From NCBI GenBank assembly GCA_039917615.1, contig JBDSJD010000024.1, forward strand, positions 62,001 through 126,000: a stretch of 64,000 bases of DNA, in the 5' to 3' direction. Below, piece after piece: positions 17,257-26,400 of the stretch. The notes below the pieces were generated by a model. That model ran no database searches, was not told the origin of the DNA, and worked only from the letters and a program-made list of their open reading frames with translations. The translations under genes and the position numbers were made by a program. Numbering within the stretch: position 1 is the first letter of the stretch; each line of letters begins with the position of its first letter. This DNA comes from ZC4RG30 sp039917615 (GTDB taxonomy: Bacteria > Pseudomonadota > Gammaproteobacteria > Steroidobacterales > Steroidobacteraceae).

Positions 17257-18290
17257 AGCATTCGCGCGTTCTCGTTGTACTGCATCCCAGCCTCATGCCT
17301 CCCGAAAGCCTGGACGGCCAGAGCGAGAAGGTCATCGAGGAATGGCGTACCGAATTCGACGTCATCCAGACGCTTCGAGCATCAGGCCATGAAGTCCGCG
17401 CGCTCGGTGTGCTCGACAGCATCACTGAATTGCGCACCACCATTGCCGATTGGCAACCCGACGTCGTCTTCAACCTGCTGGAGGAGTTTGACGGCATTGT
17501 CAGTTACGACCAGCACGTCATCGCCTTCCTGGAGATGCTGCGTCAGCCCTACACCGGCTGCAATCCGCGTGGCCTGCTGCTGTCGCGCGACAAGGCGCTG
17601 TGCAAGCAGGTGTTCGCCTTCCACCGCATCTCGACCCCACAGTTCGCGGTGTTCAGGCGCGGGCAGCGCGTCACCCTGCCGCGCCGTCTGCGGTTCCCGT
17701 TATTCGTGAAATCAAGCACTGACGATGCCTCGCTGGGCATTGCGCAGGCGTCGGTGGTCGAGGATGCAGCCCGACTGCGCGAGCGCATCGAATTCGTGCT
17801 GGAGCAGCACAAGTCGGATGTGCTGGTGGAAGAATACATCGAAGGGCGCGAACTCTATGTCGGCATGCTGGGTAATGAGCGTCTCACCCGCTTTCCGGTG
17901 TGGGAACTGAACTTCGGCAGCATGCCCTCCAACGGCAGCGCCATTGCCACCCGCAAGGTCAAATGGGACGTCAAATACCGCACCAAGTACGGTATCGACA
18001 GCGCGCCCGCGCGTGATCTGCCGGCCGGCGCGGAGCTGCGGCTCGACCGGCTATCGCGCCGCATGTATCGCGCGCTCGGCCTGACCGGATACGCGCGCAT
18101 GGACTTCCGGATGCGCGCCGATGGCAGCATCTACGCGCTGGAGGCCAATGCCAATCCGCATCTGGCGCAGAATGAGGACTTCGCCCGCGCGGCGGCGGCG
18201 GCGGGGCGCGACTACCACGGGCTGCTTGATTCAATAGTGAAGCTTGGGCTGACTTATCCAGCGCAGTGGCGGGTGATGTATGGCAGTTAG
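17253..18290 (+). CDS. D-alanine-D-alanine ligase-like ATP-grasp enzyme
   Basis: A 345-residue ATP-grasp ligase, which joins a carboxylate to an amine through an acyl-phosphate. It has the N-terminal domain VLVVLHPS..VVFNLLEEFDG, the nucleotide-binding region FPLFVKSSTDDASLGI and DVLVEEYIEGRELYVGMLGN, and the metal site ending GYARMDFRMRADGSIYALEANANPHL, where Glu and Asn bind Mg. It is closest to the Ddl/carnosine-synthase side of the fold, but it is unlikely to be the cell-wall Ddl: it lies away from ftsQ/murC-type genes and beside a metallopeptidase. It overlaps the genes on both sides (ATGA upstream, 11 bases downstream). Making a peptide-like product that the adjacent peptidase can cleave is a reasonable hypothesis. 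Confidence 0.85.
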   Translation: MKHSRVLVVLHPSLMPPESLDGQSEKVIEEWRTEFDVIQTLRASGHEVRALGVLDSITELRTTIADWQPDVVFNLLEEFDGIVSYDQHVIAFLEMLRQPYTGCNPRGLLLSRDKALCKQVFAFHRISTPQFAVFRRGQRVTLPRRLRFPLFVKSSTDDASLGIAQASVVEDAARLRERIEFVLEQHKSDVLVEEYIEGRELYVGMLGNERLTRFPVWELNFGSMPSNGSAIATRKVKWDVKYRTKYGIDSAPARDLPAGAELRLDRLSRRMYRALGLTGYARMDFRMRADGSIYALEANANPHLAQNEDFARAAAAAGRDYHGLLDSIVKLGLTYPAQWRVMYGS

Positions 18291-18966
18291 GAGGATCACG
18301 CCGATTCTTGCGATGTTCGCGGCTTTGCTGGCCGCCTGCGCCGCGCAGCCCAAGCGCGAGGAAATCATGCTGGGCAAACTTGCAGAAATGCTCGCCGGCA
18401 GCTACGACAACATCGCACAGTCGCGTGGCAGCAGCGAACATCCGGCGCTGCGGATGATGGTCGTGCCAGTGCAGGCGCCCGGAGTTGGTGAACACGTTTT
18501 CTATGTGCAGGAAATGGCGGCCGACGACCTGCGACGAGTGCTCGCGCAGCGCCTGTACGTTTTGAATGGCGTGCCGGGGCGCGAGCAGGCCATCCTGACT
18601 ACGCTTGATCTCAAGGAGCCGGCGCGCTGGCGCGACGGCCACCTGAATCGCGATCTGTTCCGCGGGTTGCTGATGCAGGATCTGCGCGTCCGCGCGGGGT
18701 GCGATCTGTTGTGGAACCCCAAGGCAACGGAAAAAACCGTTGGCAAGGCTGGGGTGGCGGATGCATTCGTGGCAACCACCGGCAGCGCCTGCCGCGCCGC
18801 GTCGCGCAATACCGGCGAGACACTGAAGGTGGAGCAGCGCATGGAGCTCGACGCCGACAGCTTCGCAATTTTCGAGCAACAGCGCGATGCGAATGGCGTG
18901 CTGGTGAGCGGCGATCTGGCCGATCCGTTCTTTCGTTTTGCGCGACGCGCCGACGCGCCCTGGTAG
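18280..18966 (+). CDS. CpcT/CpeT-like lipoprotein
   Basis: A 228-residue lipoprotein: lipobox LLAAC with Cys20 follows a basic and hydrophobic signal. The mature part (LAEMLAGSYDNIAQSRG, FYVQEMAADDLRRVLAQRLY, CDLLWNPKATEKTVGK) resembles the CpcT/CpeT (DUF1001) beta-barrel family. In cyanobacteria that family attaches bilins to phycobiliproteins, but heterotrophic bacteria carry members with unknown roles; nothing here suggests phycobilin use. The start lies inside the end of the ATP-grasp gene (11-base overlap) and an AGGAGG stretch overlaps that stop too late to serve this ATG. The mature protein would sit in the periplasm or outer membrane. Confidence 0.75.
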   Translation: MAVRRITPILAMFAALLAACAAQPKREEIMLGKLAEMLAGSYDNIAQSRGSSEHPALRMMVVPVQAPGVGEHVFYVQEMAADDLRRVLAQRLYVLNGVPGREQAILTTLDLKEPARWRDGHLNRDLFRGLLMQDLRVRAGCDLLWNPKATEKTVGKAGVADAFVATTGSACRAASRNTGETLKVEQRMELDADSFAIFEQQRDANGVLVSGDLADPFFRFARRADAPW

Positions 18967-18979
18967 CGGCGCCCGGTCC

Positions 18980-20074
18980 ATGCGCGGCATTTTCTTCCGG
19001 CATGTGCTGCGCGGTATTTCACAGGCAACCCTTGGGGTGCTGCTGGTGCTGCTGGTGGTGCTGTTCACCTACCAGCTGGCCTTTGTGCTGGGTCGCGCCG
19101 CCGATGGCCAGCTTCCCGCTGCGCTGGTGCTGCAGCTGGTCGGGCTGACGCTGCGCGGCAACCTGACTGTTGTCCTGCCGCTCGCCGTGCTGCTCGGCAC
19201 AGTCCTCGGACTTGGGCGCCTCTATCACGACAGCGAGATTGCCGCCGCACAGGCCTGCGGCGTCGGCGCGCGCACGCTGTTCGTGGCTGCCGGGGTGGTC
19301 ACCTTTGCTACCGCGGCCTTGGCAGCCTGGATCGCTTTCGTGGACGGGCCTGCAGCAGCCCGCTCAGTCGTGCAGTTGCGCACCGATGCCCTGCGGACGG
19401 CGGTAACAAGGGGTCTGGCACCAGGCCAGTTCCGTTCCCTGGGTCACGGCACCACTCTTTATTTCCGTGCCTTCGATGCCGATGGCGCATTGCGTGATCT
19501 GTTCATGCAGCGCGACGTGCCTGCGGTTCAAGGGCAGGGCAATCGCATGCAGGTCGTGCTGGCAGATCGCGCGCGCTACACGATATCCGCCGACAACGGC
19601 CACTACGTAATCGACATGGGCAGCGGGCGCAGTTACGAAGGCACACCGGGCGCCGGGGACTGGCGCATCACGCAGTTTGGTCAGCAGATCATTCGCGTAC
19701 CAACACCGCAGGCGACCTTGCCGGGCAAGCCGCGCGTGGATGGGCTCGATACCGCGAGCTTGCTGGTGTCCTCCAATCCAGCAATGCGTGGCGAGCTGCA
19801 TTGGCGCATCGCCTGGGTGCTCGATGTGATCGTGCTGGGTCTGCTGGCTGTGCCGCTGGCGCGGCTGAAACCAGGGCAGAGGCGTCATGTCCGTGTGTTG
19901 TGGGCGGTGCTGCTGTTCGCCGCCTATGCAGGTCTGCTCAGCGCGGGCCGCACTATGCTTGTGCGCGGGGATACGCCTGCGGTGCTCGGGCTATGGTGGG
20001 TGCACGCCCTGGCAATCAGCGCTGGAGTTTGGGTGGCTTGTCCGCGCAGAGTTCTTCTTCGCGCCGCGCCTTGA
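18980..20074 (+). CDS. lptF: LPS export ABC transporter permease LptF
   Basis: LptF is one of the two inner-membrane permeases that, with LptG and the ATPase LptB, extract lipopolysaccharide and push it toward the LptA bridge. The 364-residue protein has three N-terminal membrane helices (RHVLRGISQATLGVLLVLLVVLFTY at the start), a central periplasmic beta-jellyroll (about 130-260), and three C-terminal helices (IAWVLDVIVLGLLAVPLARLKPG). The ATG at 18980 gives the classical MRGIFFRH-type start. Its usual partner lptG does not follow; instead a minus-strand gene overlaps its 3' end by 59 bases. It closes the ttcA operon, 13 bases after the CpcT-like gene. Confidence 0.88.
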   Translation: MRGIFFRHVLRGISQATLGVLLVLLVVLFTYQLAFVLGRAADGQLPAALVLQLVGLTLRGNLTVVLPLAVLLGTVLGLGRLYHDSEIAAAQACGVGARTLFVAAGVVTFATAALAAWIAFVDGPAAARSVVQLRTDALRTAVTRGLAPGQFRSLGHGTTLYFRAFDADGALRDLFMQRDVPAVQGQGNRMQVVLADRARYTISADNGHYVIDMGSGRSYEGTPGAGDWRITQFGQQIIRVPTPQATLPGKPRVDGLDTASLLVSSNPAMRGELHWRIAWVLDVIVLGLLAVPLARLKPGQRRHVRVLWAVLLFAAYAGLLSAGRTMLVRGDTPAVLGLWWVHALAISAGVWVACPRRVLLRAAP

Positions 20075-20321
20075 CCTGCTTGGTGGTCTTGATCCACTGG
20101 GACAGTTTGCGCAGATCAATGCGAGGCTTGCGAATGCGCGCGGTGTCGCTGCTGCCGCCAATTTGGCGCTCATAGGGATTGTAGGCCCCGCCGCCAAGGG
20201 CCTTCGCACGCGTGCGCGCCGGGTTGTAATCAACAACTTCGAGCTTCGCCGGCATTTGCTTTTCCGGCTCCTGCTCGTCCGGCACAAACAGCGTAAATCC
20301 GTCTGGTTTCTTGCGGGACAT
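20016..20321 (-). CDS. small charged protein of unknown function
   Basis: A 101-residue product, very rich in Lys, Arg, Glu and Pro, with no signal peptide or membrane segment. It contains GGGAYNPYE in the middle and an amphipathic basic region RIDLRKLSQWIKTTKQVKARREEEL near the C terminus. I recognise no family. Composition is protein-like and the frame lies mostly in a region with no other gene, which supports it as real. Its 3' end overlaps lptF by 59 bases tail to tail. A nucleic-acid-binding or ribosome-associated role would fit the charge pattern but is only a guess. Confidence 0.6.
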   Translation of the reverse strand: MSRKKPDGFTLFVPDEQEPEKQMPAKLEVVDYNPARTRAKALGGGAYNPYERQIGGSSDTARIRKPRIDLRKLSQWIKTTKQVKARREEELCADKPPKLQR

Positions 20322-20411
20322 AACGCCCCAAGTATCAGGCTTGTTGTCCCTGCGAAACAGTCGATTGGTTCACACAAGCATCGCAACGTCTACCAGGGTT
20401 GTTGTGGCTGG

Positions 20412-20930
20412 TCACACTTGGCCGCGATGCTGCGCACGCAGCAGGCCGATGATGGTCTTGGCGTCTTGGTATTCCCCGGAAAGCGCCTGCAACACCGCCT
20501 GCTCCAGCGGCAGCCAGTGGACCTCGATGACTTCGTGGCGTTCGTGACGACTCGGCACGGAGCGCAGGCCGCGCGCGAGATACAGATGAATGGTCTCGGC
20601 AAATACGCCAGGCGAGCTCAGGATACTGCCCAGGTCGTCCCAGCTTTCTGCCTCGCAACCGGCTTCCTCCACCAGCTCGCGTCGCGCTGTCACATGGGGT
20701 GGCTCGTCCGGTTCGAGACGGCCCGCTGGAAGCTCCCATACCCACCCATTCGCCGCGGGCCGGAACTGGCGCAGCAGACAGACTCGCTGCGTGGCGTCCA
20801 GGGCCACGATGGCCGCGCCGCCCGGGTGATGCACGATCTCGTAGCGACCGGTATCACCGTTGGGTAGCAACACCTGTTCGACATTCACCGTAATGACACG
20901 ACCCTGGAACACGGTTTCAATCTGGTTCAC
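20412..20930 (-). CDS. Nudix hydrolase, ADP-ribose pyrophosphatase type
   Basis: A 172-residue Nudix enzyme that hydrolyses nucleoside diphosphate derivatives. The Nudix box is complete: GRLEPDEPPHVTARRELVEEAG, with the REL-EE metal ligands. IVHHPGGAAIVALDATQRVCLLRQFRPA and WELPAGR before it are typical of the ADP-ribose/ADP-sugar pyrophosphatase (NudF-like) branch. The frame continues upstream, but the GTG at 20928-20930 gives a normal family N terminus (NQIETVFQGRVITVNVEQV), so it is preferred. An ADP-ribose hydrolase within a few kilobases of an ADP-ribosylglycohydrolase is notable, though the two genes are not in the same operon. ADP-glucose is another possible substrate given the glycogen locus. 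Confidence 0.88.
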   Translation of the reverse strand: MNQIETVFQGRVITVNVEQVLLPNGDTGRYEIVHHPGGAAIVALDATQRVCLLRQFRPAANGWVWELPAGRLEPDEPPHVTARRELVEEAGCEAESWDDLGSILSSPGVFAETIHLYLARGLRSVPSRHERHEVIEVHWLPLEQAVLQALSGEYQDAKTIIGLLRAQHRGQV

Positions 20931-21006
20931 GGATGCCCTGTGCTCTGTGCTCTGTGCTGCGGGGCGCGGCGGGCGCCGCGCACATTGGCTATAGTTGAAC
21001 TCTATT

Positions 21007-23097
21007 ATGTCCAGCACAGCCGCGCACCTTGAATCCCTGAACGCCGCCCAGCGCAAGGCCGCCGGATTTGGCGAACCAGTTGCCGAAGGACCCCTGCGTG
21101 CCGGTCCGCTGCTGGTGATAGCTGGCGCGGGCACCGGCAAGACCAACACCCTCGCGCATCGGGTTGCGCATCTCGTGCTCAATGGCGTCGATCCGTCGCG
21201 GATCATGCTGCTGACCTTCACGCGCCGCGCAGCCGTTGAGATGCGACGGCGCACGCACGACATCCTGCGCAAGGCGATGGATGACACGCTGGGAGGCAAA
21301 TCGCAGGCCATCACGCAGCGACTGACCTGGACGGGCACATTCCATTCGCTCGGCAACCGGTTGCTGCGCCACTACGCGTCGCAGCTCGGGCTCGATCCGG
21401 CCTTTTCGGTCATCGATCGCAGCGATTCTGCCGATCTGCTGGATCAGCTACGCACTGAACTCGGCTTTGCAGCGAAGGAGCAGCGTTTCCCGCGCAAGGA
21501 CACCTGCCTTGCCATCTACTCGCATCGCGTGAATACGCAGCGGCCACTGAACGACACATTGCAACAGCAGTTTCCCTGGTGCCTGCAGTGGGAACAGGAC
21601 CTGACCAGGCTGTACCGCGCCTACGTGGAGCGCAAGCAGAAGCTCAACCTGCTGGATTACGACGATCTGCTGCTGTACTGGCATCTGCTCATGTCCGAGC
21701 CAAAGCTGGCGAGCCATGTCGGCGCGCATTTCGACCACATCCTGGTCGATGAATACCAGGATACGAACAACCTGCAGGCGCGCATCCTTGAAGCGATGCG
21801 ACCGGGCGGCAGCGGCCTTACCGTGGTGGGCGATGACGCCCAGTCGATCTACTCGTTTCGCGCGGCAGCGGTTGAAAATATCCTGGGCTTTGCGCAGCGC
21901 TATACGCCCAGTGCCGAAGTTGTGCCGCTGGGGCAAAACTACCGCTCCAGCCAGGCCGTCCTCGATGCCTCCAATGCCCTGATGGCCGAAGCGCCGCGCC
22001 AGTATCGCAAGCATCTGCTCGCGGCGCGCGGCGGCGGCACGCTGCCCAGGTATGTCAGCGTCGATGATCTGGAATCGCAGGCCGAATACGTGGCGCTGCA
22101 GGTTCTGCAACGGCGCGAGGCCGGCACGGCGCTGCGCCGCCAGGCGGTGCTGTTCCGCACCGCGAGCCACAGCGATCTGCTCGAAATCGAACTCGCGCGA
22201 CGCAAGATTCCTTTCGTGAAGTATGGCGGCCTGAAATTCCTTGAAGGCGCGCATGTCAAGGACATGATCAGCGTGTTGCGCTGGGCGGACAATCCGCGCA
22301 ATAGTCTTGCCGCATTTCGTGTGCTTCAGCTTCTGCCCGGCATGGGACCGGTGAATGCGCGCGGGGCGCTGGATTCAATTGCGGAGGCTGCTGGCTCGCT
22401 CAAAGCCCTGCGTGCGGCCAAGGTGCCAACACAGTGCGCACGCGACTTCCTGCGGCTGGCCGATCTCATGGAGAATCTTGCCGAACCTGGCCGCCAATGG
22501 CCGGGCCAGGTGCGTCTTGTCCGCGAGTGGTATCAACCGCATCTGGAGCGGATATTCGAGCACTTCCACACCCGCATCGGCGATCTGGATCAGCTCGAGC
22601 AGCTGTCGCAGCAATTCCCGTCGCGGGAGCGCTTCCTGACCGAAATCACCCTGGACCCGCCGAACGCAACCAGCGACCTGTCCGGCAAGGCGCACCAGGA
22701 CGAGGACTACCTGGTGCTGTCCACCATTCATTCGGCCAAGGGCATGGAATGGGACACGGTGTTCCTGCTCAATGTCGTGGATGGCAGCTTCCCGTCCGAG
22801 TTCGCCACCGGCAAGCAGGAAATGATCGACGAGGAGCGGCGCCTGCTCTACGTGGCGATGACCCGGGCCCGCAACGAGCTGCAGCTGATCAGTCCGCTGA
22901 AGTTTCCGTTGACGCAGCAGTCACCGCGCGGTGACGCCCATGTCTACGGCGGACGCAGCCGCTTCATGACCGAGAAGGTGCTGAAGTGCTTCGAGCAGAC
23001 CGGGTTCATAGGCTCGCATGCAAATGATTCGCGACTGTCGCACACGAGTGAGACGATCAGCATAGATGCGACGGGCAGGCTCAAGGAAATGTGGTAA
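21007..23097 (+). CDS. UvrD/Rep-family ATP-dependent DNA helicase
   Basis: A 696-residue superfamily 1A helicase. Motif I is VIAGAGTGKTNTLAHR, motif Ia LTFTRRAAVEMRRR, motif II LVDEYQDTNNLQ, motif III GDDAQSIYSFRAA, motif IV LGQNYRSSQ, motif V STIHSAKGMEWDTVFL and motif VI EERRLLYVAMTRARNEL. Length and order fit a Rep/PcrA-like enzyme that unwinds DNA 3' to 5' in repair or replication restart. It is not flanked by recombination or defence genes. The upstream TTG at 20995 is possible, but ATG 21007 is the simpler start. A perfect 9-bp hairpin follows the stop by three bases. Confidence 0.93.
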   Translation: MSSTAAHLESLNAAQRKAAGFGEPVAEGPLRAGPLLVIAGAGTGKTNTLAHRVAHLVLNGVDPSRIMLLTFTRRAAVEMRRRTHDILRKAMDDTLGGKSQAITQRLTWTGTFHSLGNRLLRHYASQLGLDPAFSVIDRSDSADLLDQLRTELGFAAKEQRFPRKDTCLAIYSHRVNTQRPLNDTLQQQFPWCLQWEQDLTRLYRAYVERKQKLNLLDYDDLLLYWHLLMSEPKLASHVGAHFDHILVDEYQDTNNLQARILEAMRPGGSGLTVVGDDAQSIYSFRAAAVENILGFAQRYTPSAEVVPLGQNYRSSQAVLDASNALMAEAPRQYRKHLLAARGGGTLPRYVSVDDLESQAEYVALQVLQRREAGTALRRQAVLFRTASHSDLLEIELARRKIPFVKYGGLKFLEGAHVKDMISVLRWADNPRNSLAAFRVLQLLPGMGPVNARGALDSIAEAAGSLKALRAAKVPTQCARDFLRLADLMENLAEPGRQWPGQVRLVREWYQPHLERIFEHFHTRIGDLDQLEQLSQQFPSRERFLTEITLDPPNATSDLSGKAHQDEDYLVLSTIHSAKGMEWDTVFLLNVVDGSFPSEFATGKQEMIDEERRLLYVAMTRARNELQLISPLKFPLTQQSPRGDAHVYGGRSRFMTEKVLKCFEQTGFIGSHANDSRLSHTSETISIDATGRLKEMW

Positions 23098-23099
23098 CC

Positions 23100-23123
23100 G
23101 GTCGCGGCTGTATCGCCGCGACC
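23100..23123 (+). terminator. GC-rich hairpin after the helicase gene
   Basis: A perfect inverted repeat: GGTCGCGGC (23100-23108), loop TGTATC, GCCGCGACC (23115-23123), beginning three bases after the helicase stop. There is no T-run behind it (TCCCCCA follows), so it is either a weak terminator, a Rho-assisted end, or an RNA 3' stabiliser. Confidence 0.5.
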
Positions 23124-23442
23124 TCCCCCACACGCGGTCGGTGGCCTGCGGGCCGCCAATGCCGCAGTGGACATCAGTCCAGCCGTTATCCCTAGGATTC
23201 CGTAGGTCCTTCCTGTTTCCCATCCTCTGGCCCGGCAGCGGTTCAGTTGCTATATGGGCGTCTTGTGTGATATCCCGTATAGCGTAGATACAGCAGGCGG
23301 CCCGGCCATTGCCGGGTTGCTTGCGATGTCTTCTAAAAAAACAAATGGGGGCGTGGGGCGGTTGCGTGTGCGTACTGCACATGAACGCCCACAGACGGTT
23401 TTTCCCCTGTTGTGTATCGACATGATCAGGGGGAAATCGCCA
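23124..23442 (+). promoter_or_regulatory. leader region before the TonB receptor
   Basis: About 320 bases without a credible gene. The receptor's frame is open through part of it, but the translation lacks any family resemblance and precedes the signal peptide. It holds a hairpin CCCGGC (23301-23306), loop CATT, GCCGGG (23311-23316), which two G-T pairs can extend, followed by an A-rich run (23335-23345). The promoter of the receptor gene must lie here, but no box is convincing enough to place. Confidence 0.35.
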
Positions 23443-26400
23443 GTGAATACTCGCAGTTCAAAGTCTGAAACATGGGCCGTGCGTGCGGCCTTTGCCGCCA
23501 TGGTGAGCTATGCCCTGATGGCTCCGTCGCTGGTGTTCTCCGCCGCACCCGTAGTCGATGAGCTGGAAGAGGCCCATGTCACCGGTACCCGCATCCAGGT
23601 GCCCGGCGCCACCTCCGCCAATCCCATTGAAAGCGTAACTAGCGAAGACATGCGGCGGATGGGCGTCGTTAACGTGGCCGACGCGCTGCTGCAGCTGGTG
23701 CCGCAGAACATCTCGGCCTACTCGCCCCTGCTTACGGGCGACGATCAGGCCGGCAGCGGCGGCGCGGGCATAGAAAACATGGACCGCAGCTCGTTCTTTG
23801 TCGGTAACACCATCGCCAACCTGCGCGGCATGGATCCGGTATTCGGGTCGCGTACCTTGACGCTGATCGACGGGCGCCGCGTGGTTTCGACCTCGAACCA
23901 GGCCAATGTCGTCGATATGAACATCATTCCCTCGAACCTGCTCCAGCGCATGGACGTAGTGACTGGCGGTGCGTCGGCCACCTATGGTTCAGGCGCCATG
24001 GCGGGTGTGGTCAACCTGGTCCTGAACAACAAGCTCACCGGCTTCCAACTGGATGCGGACTACGGCGTCAACGAAGCTGGCGATGGCGGCAGTCCGCATA
24101 TTTCCGCCTCGGGCGGCATGCCGCTGTTTGGCGGCAAGGGCCATATGCTGATTGGCGTCGAGTGGCAGAAGCAGTCCGCTATCCGCGATTGCGCCGCGGC
24201 ACGCGCCTGGTGCGCGGAATCCCGGGCGTTGCTTACCAACACGGCTGCCTCCACGCAAAACGTTACTGACGTGCTGGCCCCGTTCCCCGGTTACGAAGCA
24301 TTTCCTGCCCGGTTCCAGATGGCTAACGTGCGCTATAGCCAGTTCGCGCCAACCGGCACCATCTATTACAACAACTCCCAGGTTCTGTCCGATTACCGAT
24401 TCACCGAAGATGGCCTGGACGTCAAACCGTACGCCCTCGGTTTTCGGGGCGGCACGGGTGGCAACGCCATGAATGGTGACGGTCCCCTCGTCACCTCCGG
24501 CACGACGTTGCGACCCAGCAGCGGGCGCAAGACGCTGTTCTCGAATTTTGAGTACAACATCACCGACCGTACGACTGCTTACCTGCAGGGCAACTACGCC
24601 AAGACCAATGGGCTCAACAAGAATCGATACACCGCGGGCAACTACTGCGTGCGTTTCAATTCGCAGGGCGTGGCCGGGCAGGCGGGCGGCGAAGGTGTTG
24701 CTGGCCAACTCCTTACCTATGGCGCCGGCGCTGCTGCAGTGATCACCGTCCCCGGAGGAGACGCCGTCGTCAATCCCGCGCGGACCGCTCTTTTCACTAA
24801 CGCGAACTTCCGGATATTCCTGGGATGGGAGGGCGGGGTATTGCCGGCGCCTGCTGCTGCACCTCCGTACTGGATCGCGGTTTCGGGTGCCAACGCCGCC
24901 ACTAGCCTAGCCGTTTATGGCGCCACCCCCACTACTCCGCCGAATAAGAATATTGGGTTCGCGAACGCAACGAATGTCACATACGCACGCAGGGCGCAAA
25001 CCAACGTTACCACCGGGGCCCAATGGTGGGTCCTTGAGTCAATGGTCCTCAAGAACCCTTTCAGTGATCCCGGCACTCCGCCTGTGCTGCCTGGGGTAGG
25101 CGGCCGCAACTCCTATGCCTACCTGAATGGCCTGTCTGCGGAAGCGCTGTACCAGCTGCGGACTGCATTCAGCGCAGGTACCAATTTTGGGGCGAAATAC
25201 TCAGCGGAAGGCACATCACTGGCTGGAGCCAGCAATACTGCCGGCGGCGGCGCCGGCCTGAATGTCATCTACGGACCAAGTCCTTGCGAGGGGTTCACAG
25301 CGATCAGGAAGGTCTGGAATCCGCAGCTCCAGCAGTTTACGACCTCGGAGTCGGAAACCATGCGCGTCGTGGCCGGCGTCAAGGGCCTGTTCGGCCGTGA
25401 CTGGCACTGGGATGTCTCCTACCAGTTTGGTCAGACCGACAGCACTTCAAAGCAGAACAATGTCGCGACCAACCTGCGGCTCGCTTTTGCCATGGACGCG
25501 GTCATCGATGATCGGCGGCTGATCAACGGTGTAGCGAATCCCACTTACAACCAGCCAGTCTGCCGTGTCATTCGCGATGACATCCCGATCATCGACGTCA
25601 CGAGTCGACCGGTCAGCAGGCCGGACGATCTGCGAGCGCTAGCGGCGGGCTGCAAGCCGATCAATGTGTTCGGCACTACATTTGCCACGTCGGCAGCGGC
25701 CCTGGCACAACAGCAAGCGATCGACTATGCCTTCGTGGAAACACTCTCCACGGGCAGCAACAGTCTCCAGACGCTATCGCTCAATACCAATGGCACATTG
25801 TGGGAGGGGTGGGGAGCCGGGTCGATGACCGGCGCCTTTGGCCTGGAGTTCCGCGAGGACAAGGTCGACAACGCGGGAACATCGGGCAGCGCCTCGTTCT
25901 ATGAGCGTGCCGACCTCGCGAGCACCTGGGCTGACGGTTTTGGCGGCAGAACCCGGGTTATAGAAGGTTTCAGCGAATTGAATCTTCCGCTTGTCTCCGG
26001 CGTGCCCGGCGTCAACCTCTGGTCGTTGAACGCTGCTGTTCGTTACTCCACATACAATAACAAGGGCGGCGCGGGCACTACTGGTCAGTCAGCCACCCAG
26101 AACGTCACGAACTGGAAGGTTGCGACAGTGTTTGAACCCTTTGACTGGGTGCGCTTGCGCATGACCCGTTCGCGCGACCTGGTTGCGGCCGATTACCGCG
26201 CGCTGTTCCTCAACCAGCCGCGCATTCCGGACGAGTTCAATGGTGCCAACCCGTGGCGTGAGCGGACAGCTTTCAGCAACGAAAGTCAGCAGGAGCGGTG
26301 GGGGCAGGTTCAGGTTGGCAATCCCAATCTGACGCCGGAAAAGAGCAACACGCTGACCGTGGGGCTGGTGCTGTCGCCGGGAGCCTGGGCGCAGGGGATG

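Noticed and set aside
23254..23442. N-terminal extension of the TonB receptor
   Set aside because: The translation there has no family likeness, and a good ribosome-binding site precedes the GTG at 23443 next to the signal peptide.
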